A stretch of DNA of 64,000 nt from Martinezella rhizogenes (GCA_013322215.1 JAAMEZ010000036.1:1-64000), one strand, 5' to 3'; shown: positions 45,116-54,651, counted from the stretch's first letter. Made by a program: numbers and translations. The notes: generated by a model not told the origin, from the sequence alone.

Positions 45116-45265
45116 AAAACCGCTCAGGACCGATAGCAGGAATACGCCGTTCGTGGAGGTCGCAAACTTGCTTTTCATTTACGCGTGTGAAGCGGCGAAA
45201 CGCTAACGATGCAACCACCCATTCCCAGCAGTTTATCTTTTGCGTGAGGGCCGTGGACGAAATAG

Positions 45266-45661
45266 ATGAATAAGTTGCGGGCCACTATTTATCTGATTTT
45301 CGCGTATTCGATTTGCTCGCTTTTATTATGTGGGGACCTGATCTCGCCTCTGGATGACGCAGATCATTATACGAGGCCGGGCAAGAGATGTCTGGATGCA
45401 TTCTTCGTCGGAAGTCTCATAGCGGCCGCCATAATGGCTCCGCCATTTATCACACCGTTCATTTGGCTGGAATTCCGGCCCGAGCCTTTCATAACTGCGT
45501 GGATGTTATTGGCGGCAATATCGGCGGGCATTTATGGCACTTCGAAGAGGACCGAAGCGACCGCTGCTTTCCATGTCGACAAGGTCGCACAAAGCTCGTT
45601 CTTCACATCCTTGCATCAGGCCCGCGCGATCTTCAGTTCTATATTCACGCAGCTGTTTTGA
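45266..45661 (+). CDS. Hypothetical small membrane protein
   Basis: A 131-codon frame with hydrophobic segments at about residues 7-24 (IYLIFAYSICSLLLCGDLIS), 45-70 (FFVGSLIAAAIMAPPFITPF) and 75-92. The family is not recognised. There is no strong ribosome site. Another frame overlaps it in part. The membrane-helix pattern makes this frame the most credible in the stretch, but I remain unsure. Confidence 0.4.
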   Translation: MNKLRATIYLIFAYSICSLLLCGDLISPLDDADHYTRPGKRCLDAFFVGSLIAAAIMAPPFITPFIWLEFRPEPFITAWMLLAAISAGIYGTSKRTEATAAFHVDKVAQSSFFTSLHQARAIFSSIFTQLF

Positions 45662-45919
45662 GGAACTGTGTGCCATATAATTGGAGTTACAGGATGCGGC
45701 CGTTCTATCCATTCAAGCCAAACATTGCGATGAATGTCGTACCGCGGGACTGGATCGATGAGTGCAGAGCCACCCGGACGTGACCGCTTTCCAATCAAGG
45801 TCTGCCATCAGAGGGCCACTTTGGACCGAAGACGGCAGACCTCGATTGAAGGGCGTGACAACGGCCTCCGAGACTTCATTTGTATCGAGCAGCCGGACGC
45901 AACATACCGGCTCTTCCTC

Positions 45920-47710
45920 TCATGCCACCAGCCCCTTGGTCAGCTCTAGCGCCTGTCGCTCAAACAGCCGGCGATAGATGCCGTTGTTCAGGCGAATGAG
46001 CGCTTGATGATCGCCCTCTTCCACAATCTTTCCCTTGTCGAAGACCAGCAGTCGATCCAGTGCCCGCACAGTCGAAAGCCGGTGTGCGATTACAAGCGTC
46101 GTGCGTCCCTCCATCAGACGCTCCATGGCCTGCTGGATCTGCACTTCGCTCTCGCTGTCAAGGCTGGAGGTCGCCTCGTCCAGGATCAGCACGGGCGCGT
46201 CAGCCAGAAAAGCCCTAGCGATCGCGACACGCTGACGCTCACCGCCCGACAGCTTGACACCACGCTCACCTACCATCGTCTCATATCCCTTCGGCAGGCT
46301 CATGATGAAATGATGTGCGCTGGCCTGCTTCGCCGCGTTCTCGATCTCACGCCGTGAGGCATTCGGCCGCCCATAGGCGATGTTTTCGGCGAGCGTGCGA
46401 TGAAACAGGATCGGCTCCTGTTGCACGATAGCGATCTGAGCGCGCAGGCTCGCTTGCTTGACCTCGGCGATATCCTGTCCGTCAATTCGGATCGAGCCGA
46501 ACTTCACGTCATGGAGGCGCTGAATGAGTTTGACAAAGGTCGTCTTGCCCGAACCAGAATGCCCCACCAATCCGACCCGCTCGCCCGGTTCGATGGTGAC
46601 CGAGAAATCATCATAAAGCGGAGTAGGATGGGCGCCGTACTGGAAGGTGACGCGATCGAACACGATTTCGCCCTTACCGATCGTGATGACCCTCGCGTTC
46701 GGCCCGTCCTCGATTCCCAACGGCGTTTTGTCGAGCAGGACAAGTTCTTCCATGTCGTTGACGGCGCGCTGAAGGTTTCGGATATCTTGCCCCACTGAGC
46801 GCAGATAACCTTGCAGAACGAAGAACATCGCCAGCACGAATGTGATGTCGCCTGGTGTCGCCAGCCCCCGCTGCCACATGACAAGGCCGGTACCAAGAAT
46901 CCCAGCCTGCATGGAGACCATCATGAAGCCCTGGATCGTGCCATTCAGTGTCCCGCGCCTCCATGTCCGCCGCGTTCGGCTGTCCCACTTGGCCAGCACA
47001 TGGCGCAAGCGCTCCTCTTCGCGGCTTTCAGCGCCGAAAGCCTTCACCACCGAGTTGCAACTGATGGCATCCGCCAGCGCGCCTCCCAACTTGGTATCCC
47101 AGGCATTGGCGAGCTTTGCCGCGGGCGACACGTATCCCATCGAAAGCAAGACCGTCACGCCGATATAGATCAGCGATCCTGCAGCGACGATGAGGCCCAT
47201 GATCGGCCAATAAGTGCCGAGCACGATGCTGGCGCCCACCAGCATGACGATCGAAGGCAGCAAAGCTATCAGCAGCAGGTCGTTGAGCGCGTCAAGCGCC
47301 CACATGCCGCGGGTGATTTTGCGCACCGTCGAACCGGCAAAGCTATTGGCATGCCAATCGGTCGAGAACCGTTGCACCTTGTGGAAGCCGTTATTGACCA
47401 CGTCCGCCATGATGCGCAGCGTCAGACGGATGATCCCATCGAAGATAAACCAGCGCAATGTGACGCTCGTCAGGCCCAGAGTTGCGACGATAGCGAAGGC
47501 ACGGATTGCATCGTCAGCTTCATTGCCGCCAGCAATTGCATCGACGATATGGCCTGAAAATACCGGCACCAGAACTTCGGCAAGGGTGCTGGCAATTACC
47601 AGCAGAATAATTGTACCCACCAGAGCGGGACGATGGGTCCACTGACGAAAAACAAAGCCGAGCACGTTGCGATACGCATCGGCACGGAAGTCGAGCTTCT
47701 TGCGAGTCAT
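45920..47710 (-). CDS. ABC exporter, fused membrane and ATPase domains
   Basis: A half-transporter of about 596 residues that should dimerise. The N-terminal six-helix domain begins near ALVGTIILLVIASTLAEVLV. The ATPase domain has GLVGHSGSGKTTFVKLIQRL (Walker A), a Q loop in IAIVQQEPILFHRTLAENIA, the signature LSGGERQRVAIARAFLADAP, Walker B/D-loop LILDEATSSLDSES and the switch IAHRLSTV. It belongs to the MsbA/ATM-like exporters. I prefer the ATG at 47710 (MTRKKLDFRADAYRN); an upstream TTG at 47827 adds a low-complexity leader. It is not adjacent to ndvB and lacks specific evidence of being the glucan exporter NdvA. Its substrate is unknown. Confidence 0.9.
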   Translation of the reverse strand: MTRKKLDFRADAYRNVLGFVFRQWTHRPALVGTIILLVIASTLAEVLVPVFSGHIVDAIAGGNEADDAIRAFAIVATLGLTSVTLRWFIFDGIIRLTLRIMADVVNNGFHKVQRFSTDWHANSFAGSTVRKITRGMWALDALNDLLLIALLPSIVMLVGASIVLGTYWPIMGLIVAAGSLIYIGVTVLLSMGYVSPAAKLANAWDTKLGGALADAISCNSVVKAFGAESREEERLRHVLAKWDSRTRRTWRRGTLNGTIQGFMMVSMQAGILGTGLVMWQRGLATPGDITFVLAMFFVLQGYLRSVGQDIRNLQRAVNDMEELVLLDKTPLGIEDGPNARVITIGKGEIVFDRVTFQYGAHPTPLYDDFSVTIEPGERVGLVGHSGSGKTTFVKLIQRLHDVKFGSIRIDGQDIAEVKQASLRAQIAIVQQEPILFHRTLAENIAYGRPNASRREIENAAKQASAHHFIMSLPKGYETMVGERGVKLSGGERQRVAIARAFLADAPVLILDEATSSLDSESEVQIQQAMERLMEGRTTLVIAHRLSTVRALDRLLVFDKGKIVEEGDHQALIRLNNGIYRRLFERQALELTKGLVA

Positions 47711-48448
47711 TTTAACCAGTCCGACTCCGTGTTTCGGCAGCCGGCCCCAAAATCGAGAGTTGATAGACACGGCCGAGGCGGAAGACGAGCTAACCCCGGC
47801 AGATTGATCGAACTGTGAAGGAAACAAAAAACCGCATGATGTCGTGCCCGTGGCCGGTCACGAATGGAAATGACCTAGTATCGGGTCATTCCGGACGGAG
47901 ACGTTTTGATGAATGCTGGTGTCATGCAACGCCTCCTTTGATTGATTTGCAGCGGTGAAATTTTTTGTACTGGACTAATTCGACTTTGCCAACCCGACTT
48001 TTTCTACTTTGCGGAGAATGATGCGCGAATGCCACACCATTTCGGCGCACTCTGTCACCATGCTGACGTTGATTTCGATCGGCAGACTAGATGATTGGAC
48101 GCCTGTGTGGCGTTGTTAGTGGATCGTACAGTGGCTGACGGCGGATATTCAGCCTGTGTCTTCGATGCAGTCAGCGTATTAGCGAGAGGCAGCAAATGCC
48201 GGCGCGCCTCGCCTGGTATGAGTTCCCGGACCTTCCACACCCGGCGTCCAAACAGGTCATAGCCGTAACACTATGCCTCGCCGTCCGGCGTCAAACAGCG
48301 CACGAGCCTATCCTACGCTGCCCTAAAGCTGTTTCCATGATCGCTGCCGATAATCTCGGCGGCACGCATAGTTGCTCCAGAGGGGATCTGAACCGCAGCC
48401 ATCGACTGATTGCAGTCGCGAACAAGGAAATAAATCTCAAATAGTCGA
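47711..48448. other. Intergenic region without recognisable gene
   Basis: A 738-base region between the ABC exporter and the LacI remnant. It includes an inverted repeat AATGACC (47869-47875)/GGTCATT (47884-47890) upstream of the exporter, which may be a regulatory site. A plus-strand open frame at 48196-48444 shows no domain and I do not call it. Confidence 0.45.
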
Positions 48449-48724
48449 CTAGCATCGCCCAAGTTCGGTCTCGTAGCGAGATATCGCTTGTCGATTCAAC
48501 TTGTGTACGGCGTGCGAGATCTCTGTTCTCACCTCAAGGGAAACCGATTGCTCGTTCTTGAGTGCGCGATGCACGGTCGCCCGCCCATAGCCCGTCATGG
48601 TTACAATCTGCGATATTGTACAAAATCTCGTCCTAGGGATTGCCACCAGTTCCGTCGTCTTCACCCGCGGATCTCCATATTCTTCAAAACCAGCCCAAAT
48701 CAGCTTTTGCGCCCGCCCCCTCAA
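48449..48724 (-). pseudogene. Truncated LacI-family regulator (DNA-binding domain only)
   Basis: The frame contains a clear LacI helix-turn-helix, TISQIVTMTGYGRATVHRAL followed by KNEQSVSLEVRTEISHAVHK, then stops after 17 more unrelated residues. The hinge helix and effector-binding domain (about 270 residues) are absent, and about 35 non-homologous residues precede the domain. It lies just downstream of a ribose/fructose-type ABC operon. It is most likely the remnant of a former regulator, although a stand-alone DNA-binding peptide cannot be excluded. Confidence 0.7.
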
Positions 48725-48912
48725 AAGTCTCGCAGGCGCGAAGATCGGGTGGTCTCTCTCGCCGGCTCCAGCGACGGTGCTGAAATGTCGTCGCAGGTGA
48801 TTGTTATTCCCGACCGAATGGAATTGCCGATTCTTGTCTCTCCCGGTCGTGTCCCACCCGGGATTTCATAGCGATGGAAGCCCGATCACTCAGACGAATT
48901 CCATGAACTCGG

Positions 48913-49725
48913 TCACACCACCAAGGAGGTTCGATCCTGGCTCTGATTAGCTCCCTCGATCTGAGCCTCCAGGTCCGCCATCGTTTCTCCGCCGGCCATC
49001 AGATCGGTGATCTGTTCGCGGCTTCTCTCGCCCTTGCGGAAGTCGTCCGCCACAGCACCGCGGATCAGCACGGCGAAATGATCGCCGACGGCCATTGCGT
49101 GCATGACCTGGTGGGTAATGAACACGACCGCCAGGCCACGACGCTTCGCCTCGTTGACGATCCGCAGAACATGCGTCGCCTGCTTGACGCCAAGAGCTGC
49201 CGTCGGCTCGTCGAGAATCAGGACTTTCGCGCCAAAATGTACGGCGCGAGCAATCGCCAATGACTGCCGCTCGCCGCCCGAAAGGCCGCCGACCAGCCGG
49301 TCGCCATCATCGATCCTGGTAATGCCGAAGTCGCGAACAGCGCGGACCGCGATCTCATTTGCCTTCTTGCGATCGAATATCTTGAAAGGCCCCCACCCCT
49401 TTGTCGGCTCGACGCCAACAAAGAAGCTTCGACCGATCGACATCAGCGGGAAGGTGCCACCAAACTGGTGCACCGTTGCAATCCCTTGTTCCGCGGCGAC
49501 TTTCGGCGTGGGAAATGTCGTGGGCTTGCCCTCGAATAGAATGGTACCCGAACTGGGCTGGTGCACGCCGGAAAGGATTCTGATCAAGGTCGATTTACCG
49601 GCACCATTATCGCCGAGCAGGCAAAGAACTTCTCCAGCCTTGATGTCGATGGATATATCGTTCAAAACCTCGATCGGGCCGAAGCTTTTATTGACATTCC
49701 GCAAGGAAAGAATGGGCGTGGCCAT
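48913..49725 (-). CDS. Sugar ABC transporter ATP-binding protein (FrcA-like)
   Basis: A 270-residue single-domain ATPase of the CUT2 class (ribose/fructose/inositol type). Walker A is GDNGAGKST, the signature SGGERQSLAIARAV and Walker B VLILDEPTAALG. It has one ATPase domain, like rhizobial FrcA, rather than the duplicated domain of RbsA. Its start overlaps the permease stop by one base (TAATG). It is the third gene of a binding protein-permease-ATPase operon driven by the promoter at 52092-52120. Confidence 0.93.
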   Translation of the reverse strand: MATPILSLRNVNKSFGPIEVLNDISIDIKAGEVLCLLGDNGAGKSTLIRILSGVHQPSSGTILFEGKPTTFPTPKVAAEQGIATVHQFGGTFPLMSIGRSFFVGVEPTKGWGPFKIFDRKKANEIAVRAVRDFGITRIDDGDRLVGGLSGGERQSLAIARAVHFGAKVLILDEPTAALGVKQATHVLRIVNEAKRRGLAVVFITHQVMHAMAVGDHFAVLIRGAVADDFRKGERSREQITDLMAGGETMADLEAQIEGANQSQDRTSLVV

Positions 49726-50729
49726 TACTTCGCTCCCTTCTTCTTGGTCGTGTGGTTGAGAGCCATATGACGGAAGGTGTTGTTCATCAGGACGGCGATG
49801 AGCAGCATCACACCGATGATCAGGCTGGATAAATTGCGATCGAAGCCGGTGTAGAAGATGCCCTGATTGACGATCGCGAAGGTAATCGTGCCGAAGAAAA
49901 TTCCGATGACCGAACCGAACCCTCCGGTCAGAAGGACGCCGCCAACGACGACAGAAATGATGGTGTTGAAGATAAACGACTGGCCGGTCGACACCTGAGC
50001 GGAACTATACATAATCGTCTGACACATGCCGACGAAAGCGGCAGAGAGCGACGATAGGATGAAGAGACCCACCGTCAGCTTGCTCGTCGGTATGCCGGCA
50101 TTGCGGGCGGAAATCCGGTCGCCTCCAAGGGCAAAGACCCAATTGCCCCAGGGCGAAAGATGCAAGAAGAAGAAATAAACCGCCATGAGCAGAAGCCACC
50201 AGACGATCATCACCTGAAACCCGCTACCGATGTAGCTGCCGAAGATCGTCTTCGCCCAGCTCGGTGACATCATGGACAGTGACGTCGTCTTCGTCAGGAC
50301 AATCGACAGGAACAGCATCAGTCCGGCAACGGCAAACAGCGTGCCCATCGTGACGATCAGGGAGGGCACCGCGGTGCGGATGACCATTAACCCGTTGATG
50401 AGCCCGATGAGCACGCCGAAGGCGAGCGTCACGACAATGCCGACGGCGATGGGCAGACCGTAATAGCCGGATACGATCGCAATGCACATCGATGATGCCG
50501 GCACCATCGCGCCGATCGAAATATCCAGTTCGCCGGCAATCATCAGGAAGCCGATGGGGACGGCGATGATGCCCAGGTTCGCTGCAACGTTGAGCCAGCT
50601 TGCGATGCCGTTCGGCGACAGGAACAATACGCCGCCGAAAACGGTGAAGAACACCGCGACAAACACCATGCCGAGAAAGGCGCCCATCTCCGGCCGTCTC
50701 AAGAGATTGTCGATAGATAGTTTTTCCAT
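49725..50729 (-). CDS. Sugar ABC transporter permease (RbsC/FrcC-like)
   Basis: A 334-residue CUT2-family inner-membrane permease with eight to ten predicted helices. It begins MEKLSIDNLLRRPEMGAFLG and contains the family segments GELDISIGAMVPASSMCIAI and GGVLLTGGFGSVIGIFFGTI. ATG 50729 was chosen because GGGAGG lies seven bases upstream; an earlier start at 50759 has no ribosome site. It lies 89 bases after the binding-protein gene, with a stem-loop between. Confidence 0.93.
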   Translation of the reverse strand: MEKLSIDNLLRRPEMGAFLGMVFVAVFFTVFGGVLFLSPNGIASWLNVAANLGIIAVPIGFLMIAGELDISIGAMVPASSMCIAIVSGYYGLPIAVGIVVTLAFGVLIGLINGLMVIRTAVPSLIVTMGTLFAVAGLMLFLSIVLTKTTSLSMMSPSWAKTIFGSYIGSGFQVMIVWWLLLMAVYFFFLHLSPWGNWVFALGGDRISARNAGIPTSKLTVGLFILSSLSAAFVGMCQTIMYSSAQVSTGQSFIFNTIISVVVGGVLLTGGFGSVIGIFFGTITFAIVNQGIFYTGFDRNLSSLIIGVMLLIAVLMNNTFRHMALNHTTKKKGAK

Positions 50730-50773
50730 AATGCGCCTCCCCGCATGTCCAACTTGCAATCTTTTGCCTTAAA

Positions 50774-50799
50774 GCCAGCCCTTGCACGGAAGAGCTGGC
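50774..50799 (-). terminator. Intercistronic stem-loop after the sugar-binding-protein gene
   Basis: GCCAGC (50774-50779) pairs with GCTGGC (50794-50799). On the minus strand it is followed by TTTAAGG. It may partially terminate or stabilise the mRNA so that the binding protein is made in excess over the permease. Confidence 0.4.
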
Positions 50800-50818
50800 C
50801 GGCAATCTCATGGCGTAC

Positions 50819-51790
50819 TTAACGAACGCCGTTCTGAACCCCATTCAGAGCTGCGCCAATGTTGGACGTATCGACGATCGCCGGACCGGTCAGCACCGGA
50901 TTCGTCGGTATCTCCATCCCGTAGTCGATGTTGGCGGCAAGCGCGGTCGTGGCGAAGAAAGACTGCAGATATGGCTGCTGATCGATGGCCATCAGTTGCT
51001 GACCGCTCTTGATGCGATCGAGTACGGATGCGCTTAGATCGAAGGTGCCAAGCTTGACCTTGTCACCAACGCCCGCTTGCTGGATGCCCATTGCAGCAGC
51101 GTCGGCGGTCTGTGCACCAAGGGTCATGACGGCGTCGATCGACGGATCCTTCAGCAGCTCGGCCTTGATGGCCTCTGCCGTGCCCGCCATATCGGACTGG
51201 ACGCTCGAGGGCAGTCTCAATGGCTCGACTTCCGCACCGCCGGCCTTGGCGCCATCACCGACCCCCTTGCAACGTGTTTCCAGATTGACTGCACCTGGAA
51301 CCTGGATAACGCAGAGGATCTTCTTGGCGCCCTGCTTTGCCAGGTAGGCACCGCCCGCATTCCCCGCTACCGCCTCGTCCGTGCCAAAATAATTCAGACC
51401 GATGGCGTCCTGGCTCTTGTCGCCCGTACGAGTGTTGTAGAGCATGATCTTGATGCCCTTCTTTGCAGCCTCCTTAAGGGCGGGAATCTGCGCCTCGGGC
51501 ACCCAGATGGGAATTGCGATGCCCTGGACGTTCTGGCTGATCGCCGTATTGATCAGGCCGACGAGGTCCGGCCCGAAATTATCGTAATTGGGAACAGTCA
51601 TATAACTGACGGAGCCACCGTGCGCCTTCACGATCGTCGTGGCATCATCCACGCCCTTCTTGACGGCATTGAAGAAGGCGTCCTGCGCGGAGCCGGCGAT
51701 CACAGCGATATTCGCAGCATGCGACTGCCCGGCAGCAAGCGCGAATGCCGCCGCCGCGAGCATCACTTTTGTAAGAGTTTTCAATTTCAT
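50819..51790 (-). CDS. Sugar ABC transporter substrate-binding protein (CUT2 class)
   Basis: A 323-residue periplasmic protein with signal peptide (KVMLAAAAFALAAGQSHA, then ANIAVIAGSAQDAFFN). The mature protein has the type I periplasmic-binding fold seen in ribose- and inositol-binding proteins (GLINTAISQNVQGIAIPIWV; LGAQTADAAAMGIQQAGVG). The ribosome site GGAGAG precedes the ATG. It is the first gene of the operon and faces the Gfo/Idh/MocA-TIM-barrel operon across 717 bases with mirrored promoters. The ligand may be a cyclitol or a hexose, judged by the neighbouring dehydrogenases. Confidence 0.92.
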   Translation of the reverse strand: MKLKTLTKVMLAAAAFALAAGQSHAANIAVIAGSAQDAFFNAVKKGVDDATTIVKAHGGSVSYMTVPNYDNFGPDLVGLINTAISQNVQGIAIPIWVPEAQIPALKEAAKKGIKIMLYNTRTGDKSQDAIGLNYFGTDEAVAGNAGGAYLAKQGAKKILCVIQVPGAVNLETRCKGVGDGAKAGGAEVEPLRLPSSVQSDMAGTAEAIKAELLKDPSIDAVMTLGAQTADAAAMGIQQAGVGDKVKLGTFDLSASVLDRIKSGQQLMAIDQQPYLQSFFATTALAANIDYGMEIPTNPVLTGPAIVDTSNIGAALNGVQNGVR

Positions 51791-52091
51791 TGTTCTCTCC
51801 TCCTTTGCCCGCCACGACGGCGGGACCTCCGACCTCGACGCGCGTTGGCGTCATCCACAGATCCGCTGCCTTCCCGGCAAGGCAGGGCTGTCTTTTCTCA
51901 ATCAGGAGCACACCACCTGACGCTGCGGAACCGACGACCACAAGAGCCCTTCGATGAAGGGGCATCCGCGTTGCGAGCGCTATTGCCGTTGCAGCCGATG
52001 CATCTGCGGGAAACAACGAACCTCCCAGCATTTCTGGCGCCAATCGCCACTCCCAATCTCACCGCACCCTCCCGGTTGCGGCTTTCATCAC

Positions 52092-52120
52092 TGAATATTG
52101 GAGCGCTCCAAATTTGTCAA
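52092..52120 (-). promoter_or_regulatory. Promoter of the sugar ABC operon with operator in the spacer
   Basis: On the minus strand a perfect -35 TTGACA (52115-52120) and a -10-like TATTCA (52092-52097) are separated by exactly 17 bases. The spacer contains the perfect 14-base palindrome TTGGAGCGCTCCAA (52098-52111), a LacI-type operator with central GAGCGCTC. A bound repressor would sit between -35 and -10. The likely binder is the LacI protein at 54918-55961. Confidence 0.82.
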
Positions 52121-52423
52121 TTGGAAAATCAACTCACCTCATGCCGACAGCCACGGTATCGGCAGGACGGCAACGGCCACCTCAACACGCGTCCGCAATC
52201 ACGTCAGCAGAACGAGGCATTTGCCAGGACCGCCCGACCGAACTGCGCGTCTAATCGCAGAAATCCTTACAAATATTTGTATTTATTATAAAAATAACGC
52301 TATCTGCACAAAGCTATCAAGGAGGCTTTCCACCAAGCAATCAACACTCACAGCGGCATAGACTTGGAACTCATGCGCAATAACGAATGCTTGATCGGCG
52401 CACGTCCCTCTCTAAATTTCCAA

Positions 52424-52452
52424 TTGACTGATTTGGAGCGCTCCAATATTGG
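52424..52452 (+). promoter_or_regulatory. Promoter of the dehydrogenase/isomerase operon with operator in the spacer
   Basis: TTGACT (52424-52429) and TATTGG (52447-52452) are separated by 17 bases. They contain the same palindrome TTGGAGCGCTCCAA (52433-52446). The unit is a near-perfect mirror image of 52092-52120, including AATTGG-containing flanks. It lies 56 bases before the GTG start at 52508. Confidence 0.82.
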
Positions 52453-52507
52453 TGATCCTGCTCCATTTGATTGAAGCGGCGTCATTGGACGCAAAGGGAG
52501 GTTTACA

Positions 52508-53683
52508 GTGAGCAACGGAATTGGAATCGTCGGCGCCGGCATGATCGGTGCCGCGCACGCGTTCGGCTATCGGAATCATTTGTCGCGATTTGCATCGCGC
52601 CTGGAGGGCCTCAACCTGTCCGTGGTTGCAGATCCGAATGCAGCCCTTGCTCGACAGCTGGCAGAGAGCTTTGGCTTTTCTCGGACGGTCTCCGACTGGA
52701 AGGAGGTCATCTCGGACCCGCAGGTCGGCATCATCAGCGTTGCATTGCCCAATTTTCTCCATGTCGAAGCGGTCGAAGCAGCCCTTGCCGCGGGCAAGCA
52801 TGTTCTTTGCGAAAAGCCCCTCGCCTTGTCCGCGTCCGAGGCACGCGGACTGTACGAGAAGAGCAAGAGTTCGAAGGCTTGCGCCGCAACAGTCTTCAAT
52901 TATCGCCGCATTCCGGCCGTCACCGAAATCCGCGACATGATCTCGGCAGGCGAACTTGGTGAGATCGTCAATATCCTCGTTCAATTCCAGTGCGAATACG
53001 CGGCGGACCCCAAGCTTCCCCATTCCTGGCGATATGAGCGCCATCGGGCCGGACCGGGGGCACTGCTCGATATCGGCACCCACGCGATCGACACTGCCCG
53101 CTTTCTCTGTGGCGAGGTTGTGGAAGTCGCCGGTGCCGTATCGACCATTTCGATCAAGGAGCGGTTCCTGCCCGCCTCCGCAACCGTCGGGCACAGCAGG
53201 GTCGAGCTGAGTTCGGACCGCCGCCCCGTCGACAATGACGACGTCATGTCCGCGCTGCTGCGCTTCGACAACGGCGCTCAGGGTCTGTTCTCGTCCAGTC
53301 GGGTTGCCATCGGCATGGGCAACACGCTTTCCTTCGAGGTTTTTGGAACGAAAGCGACCGCGCGCTTCTCGACGCAATCGATCAACCAGTACCAGATCGC
53401 GCGCTTCGACGGCACCGGCCAGACGCCCTTCGCAACCGTTTTCAACCGCCCCTCCTCGCCGAATGTCGGATCGATGCTGCCGGTCCCGTTCGACGGCGTC
53501 GCGGTCGGATATGCAGAGGTCTTCGGGTTTATGATCCACGACTTTCTCGCGGCGATCGCGCAAGGCCGGCCGATCTCCGACGGGACGCTGCTTGACGGCC
53601 TTCGCGCCGCCGAAGTGCTGGATGCGATACAGGCGTCAGCAGACGGTGGCTCTTCGGTGAAGGTGACCCGGTCTCCAGTCTGA
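52508..53683 (+). CDS. Gfo/Idh/MocA-family oxidoreductase
   Basis: A 391-residue NAD(P)-dependent dehydrogenase. The Rossmann motif is GIVGAGMIGAAHAFGY near the N-terminus and the family segment GKHVLCEKPLALSASEARG includes the conserved EKP lysine. A C-terminal substrate-binding fold contains GALLDIGTHAIDTARFLCGE with the catalytic-region His. It oxidises a sugar or cyclitol. The start is GTG at 52508 with GGGAGG seven bases upstream. It is the first gene of an operon with the TIM-barrel isomerase, under the spacer-operator promoter. Confidence 0.92.
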   Translation: MSNGIGIVGAGMIGAAHAFGYRNHLSRFASRLEGLNLSVVADPNAALARQLAESFGFSRTVSDWKEVISDPQVGIISVALPNFLHVEAVEAALAAGKHVLCEKPLALSASEARGLYEKSKSSKACAATVFNYRRIPAVTEIRDMISAGELGEIVNILVQFQCEYAADPKLPHSWRYERHRAGPGALLDIGTHAIDTARFLCGEVVEVAGAVSTISIKERFLPASATVGHSRVELSSDRRPVDNDDVMSALLRFDNGAQGLFSSSRVAIGMGNTLSFEVFGTKATARFSTQSINQYQIARFDGTGQTPFATVFNRPSSPNVGSMLPVPFDGVAVGYAEVFGFMIHDFLAAIAQGRPISDGTLLDGLRAAEVLDAIQASADGGSSVKVTRSPV

Positions 53684-53706
53684 TGAATGTATGAGGAGGA
53701 TCTCCA

Positions 53707-54651
53707 ATGAAAATTGGCTTGAATACCGATGGCTTCGGCGCCTTCGATCTCGACCAGTGCCTGGACAAGGTCGCAGCGCTTGGGTTGAGTTGCGTCGAGT
53801 TTGGCATGGGGGGCTGGTCGAGCGCGCCGCATCTCAAAATTGATGCATTGCTCGCAAGTTCCTCGCAACGCGATCAATTGGCTGGCAAGCTGCGCGAGCA
53901 CGGACTGGAAATCTCGGCCCTCAACTGCTCCGGCAACCAGCTCCACCCTGGCCCAGTCGGCCCGGACGACACGGACCTTGCCTACAAGACGCTGGAACTG
54001 GCAAAGCTTCTCGGTGTGCGGCGGGTCGTGATGATGTCTGGGCTTCCCGGTGCCCCCGGCGACAGTCATCCCAACTGGATTACCTCCTCCTGGCCCCCCG
54101 AGGCCATGGAGATCCTCGAATGGCAGTGGAGCGAGAGGGTGATCCCATGGTGGAAACAATTCGCTTCCAAGGCCGAGGCAGCCGGCATTCGCCTTTGCGT
54201 GGAGCAGCACGGCCGGCAGGTCGTCTATAACACGGAAAGCTTCTTCCGGTTGAGAGACGCCGTCGGCCCGACAGTCGGCGTAAACTTCGATCCCTCGCAT
54301 CTGATCTGGATGGGCGGCGACCCCGTAAGTGCCATCCAGGCTCTGGGCGAATGCATTTATCATGTCCACGGCAAGGATTCTCGAATAGAGCCGGCCGCAA
54401 GGGTAAACGGACTGCTTGATACCAAGCACGTAACGCCGATCCGTCCGCGCTACTGGAACTTTGTATCCCTTGGCCATGGCAGCTCGGTCCGCGCCTGGCT
54501 GGACATCGTTCGCGCGCTGCGCGCCGTCGGCTACGACGACGTCATTTCCATCGAGAATGAGGATTATTCCATGGCCGCCGAGGATGCGGTCGCAACGTCC
54601 GCCGCAACGTTGCGCTTCGGCATCGAGCAGAGCGCCAGGCAAGGCGCGTGA
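53707..54651 (+). CDS. TIM-barrel sugar isomerase/epimerase
   Basis: A 314-residue protein of the xylose isomerase-like TIM-barrel (AP endonuclease 2) family, acting on sugars, keto-sugars or cyclitol intermediates. Metal-ligand regions are visible: RLCVEQHGRQVVYN (Glu), VNFDPSHLIWMGGD (Asp/His), CIYHVHGKDSR (His) and VISIENEDYSM (Glu). It begins MKIGLNTDGFGAFDL. The ribosome site GAGGAGG lies nine bases before the ATG. It is 23 bases after the dehydrogenase gene, so the pair probably catalyses successive steps. Confidence 0.9.
   Translation: MKIGLNTDGFGAFDLDQCLDKVAALGLSCVEFGMGGWSSAPHLKIDALLASSSQRDQLAGKLREHGLEISALNCSGNQLHPGPVGPDDTDLAYKTLELAKLLGVRRVVMMSGLPGAPGDSHPNWITSSWPPEAMEILEWQWSERVIPWWKQFASKAEAAGIRLCVEQHGRQVVYNTESFFRLRDAVGPTVGVNFDPSHLIWMGGDPVSAIQALGECIYHVHGKDSRIEPAARVNGLLDTKHVTPIRPRYWNFVSLGHGSSVRAWLDIVRALRAVGYDDVISIENEDYSMAAEDAVATSAATLRFGIEQSARQGA

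Larger units (their letters stand above)
51791..52507. other. Divergent control region with mirrored promoters
   Basis: A 717-base region between two divergent sugar operons. It holds two 30-plus-base inverted copies of the same promoter/operator unit, listed separately, about 300 bases apart. About 300 bases lie between the minus-strand promoter and the binding-protein start, a long leader in which I see no gene. Confidence 0.65.

Noticed and set aside
45920..47710. Assignment of the ABC exporter as the glucan exporter NdvA
   Set aside because: It is about 15 kb from ndvB and shows only general exporter motifs; nothing specific to NdvA/ChvA was recognised.
53278..54642. A 454-codon minus-strand open frame opposite the dehydrogenase and isomerase
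   Set aside because: It covers two conserved genes on the other strand and has no family features.
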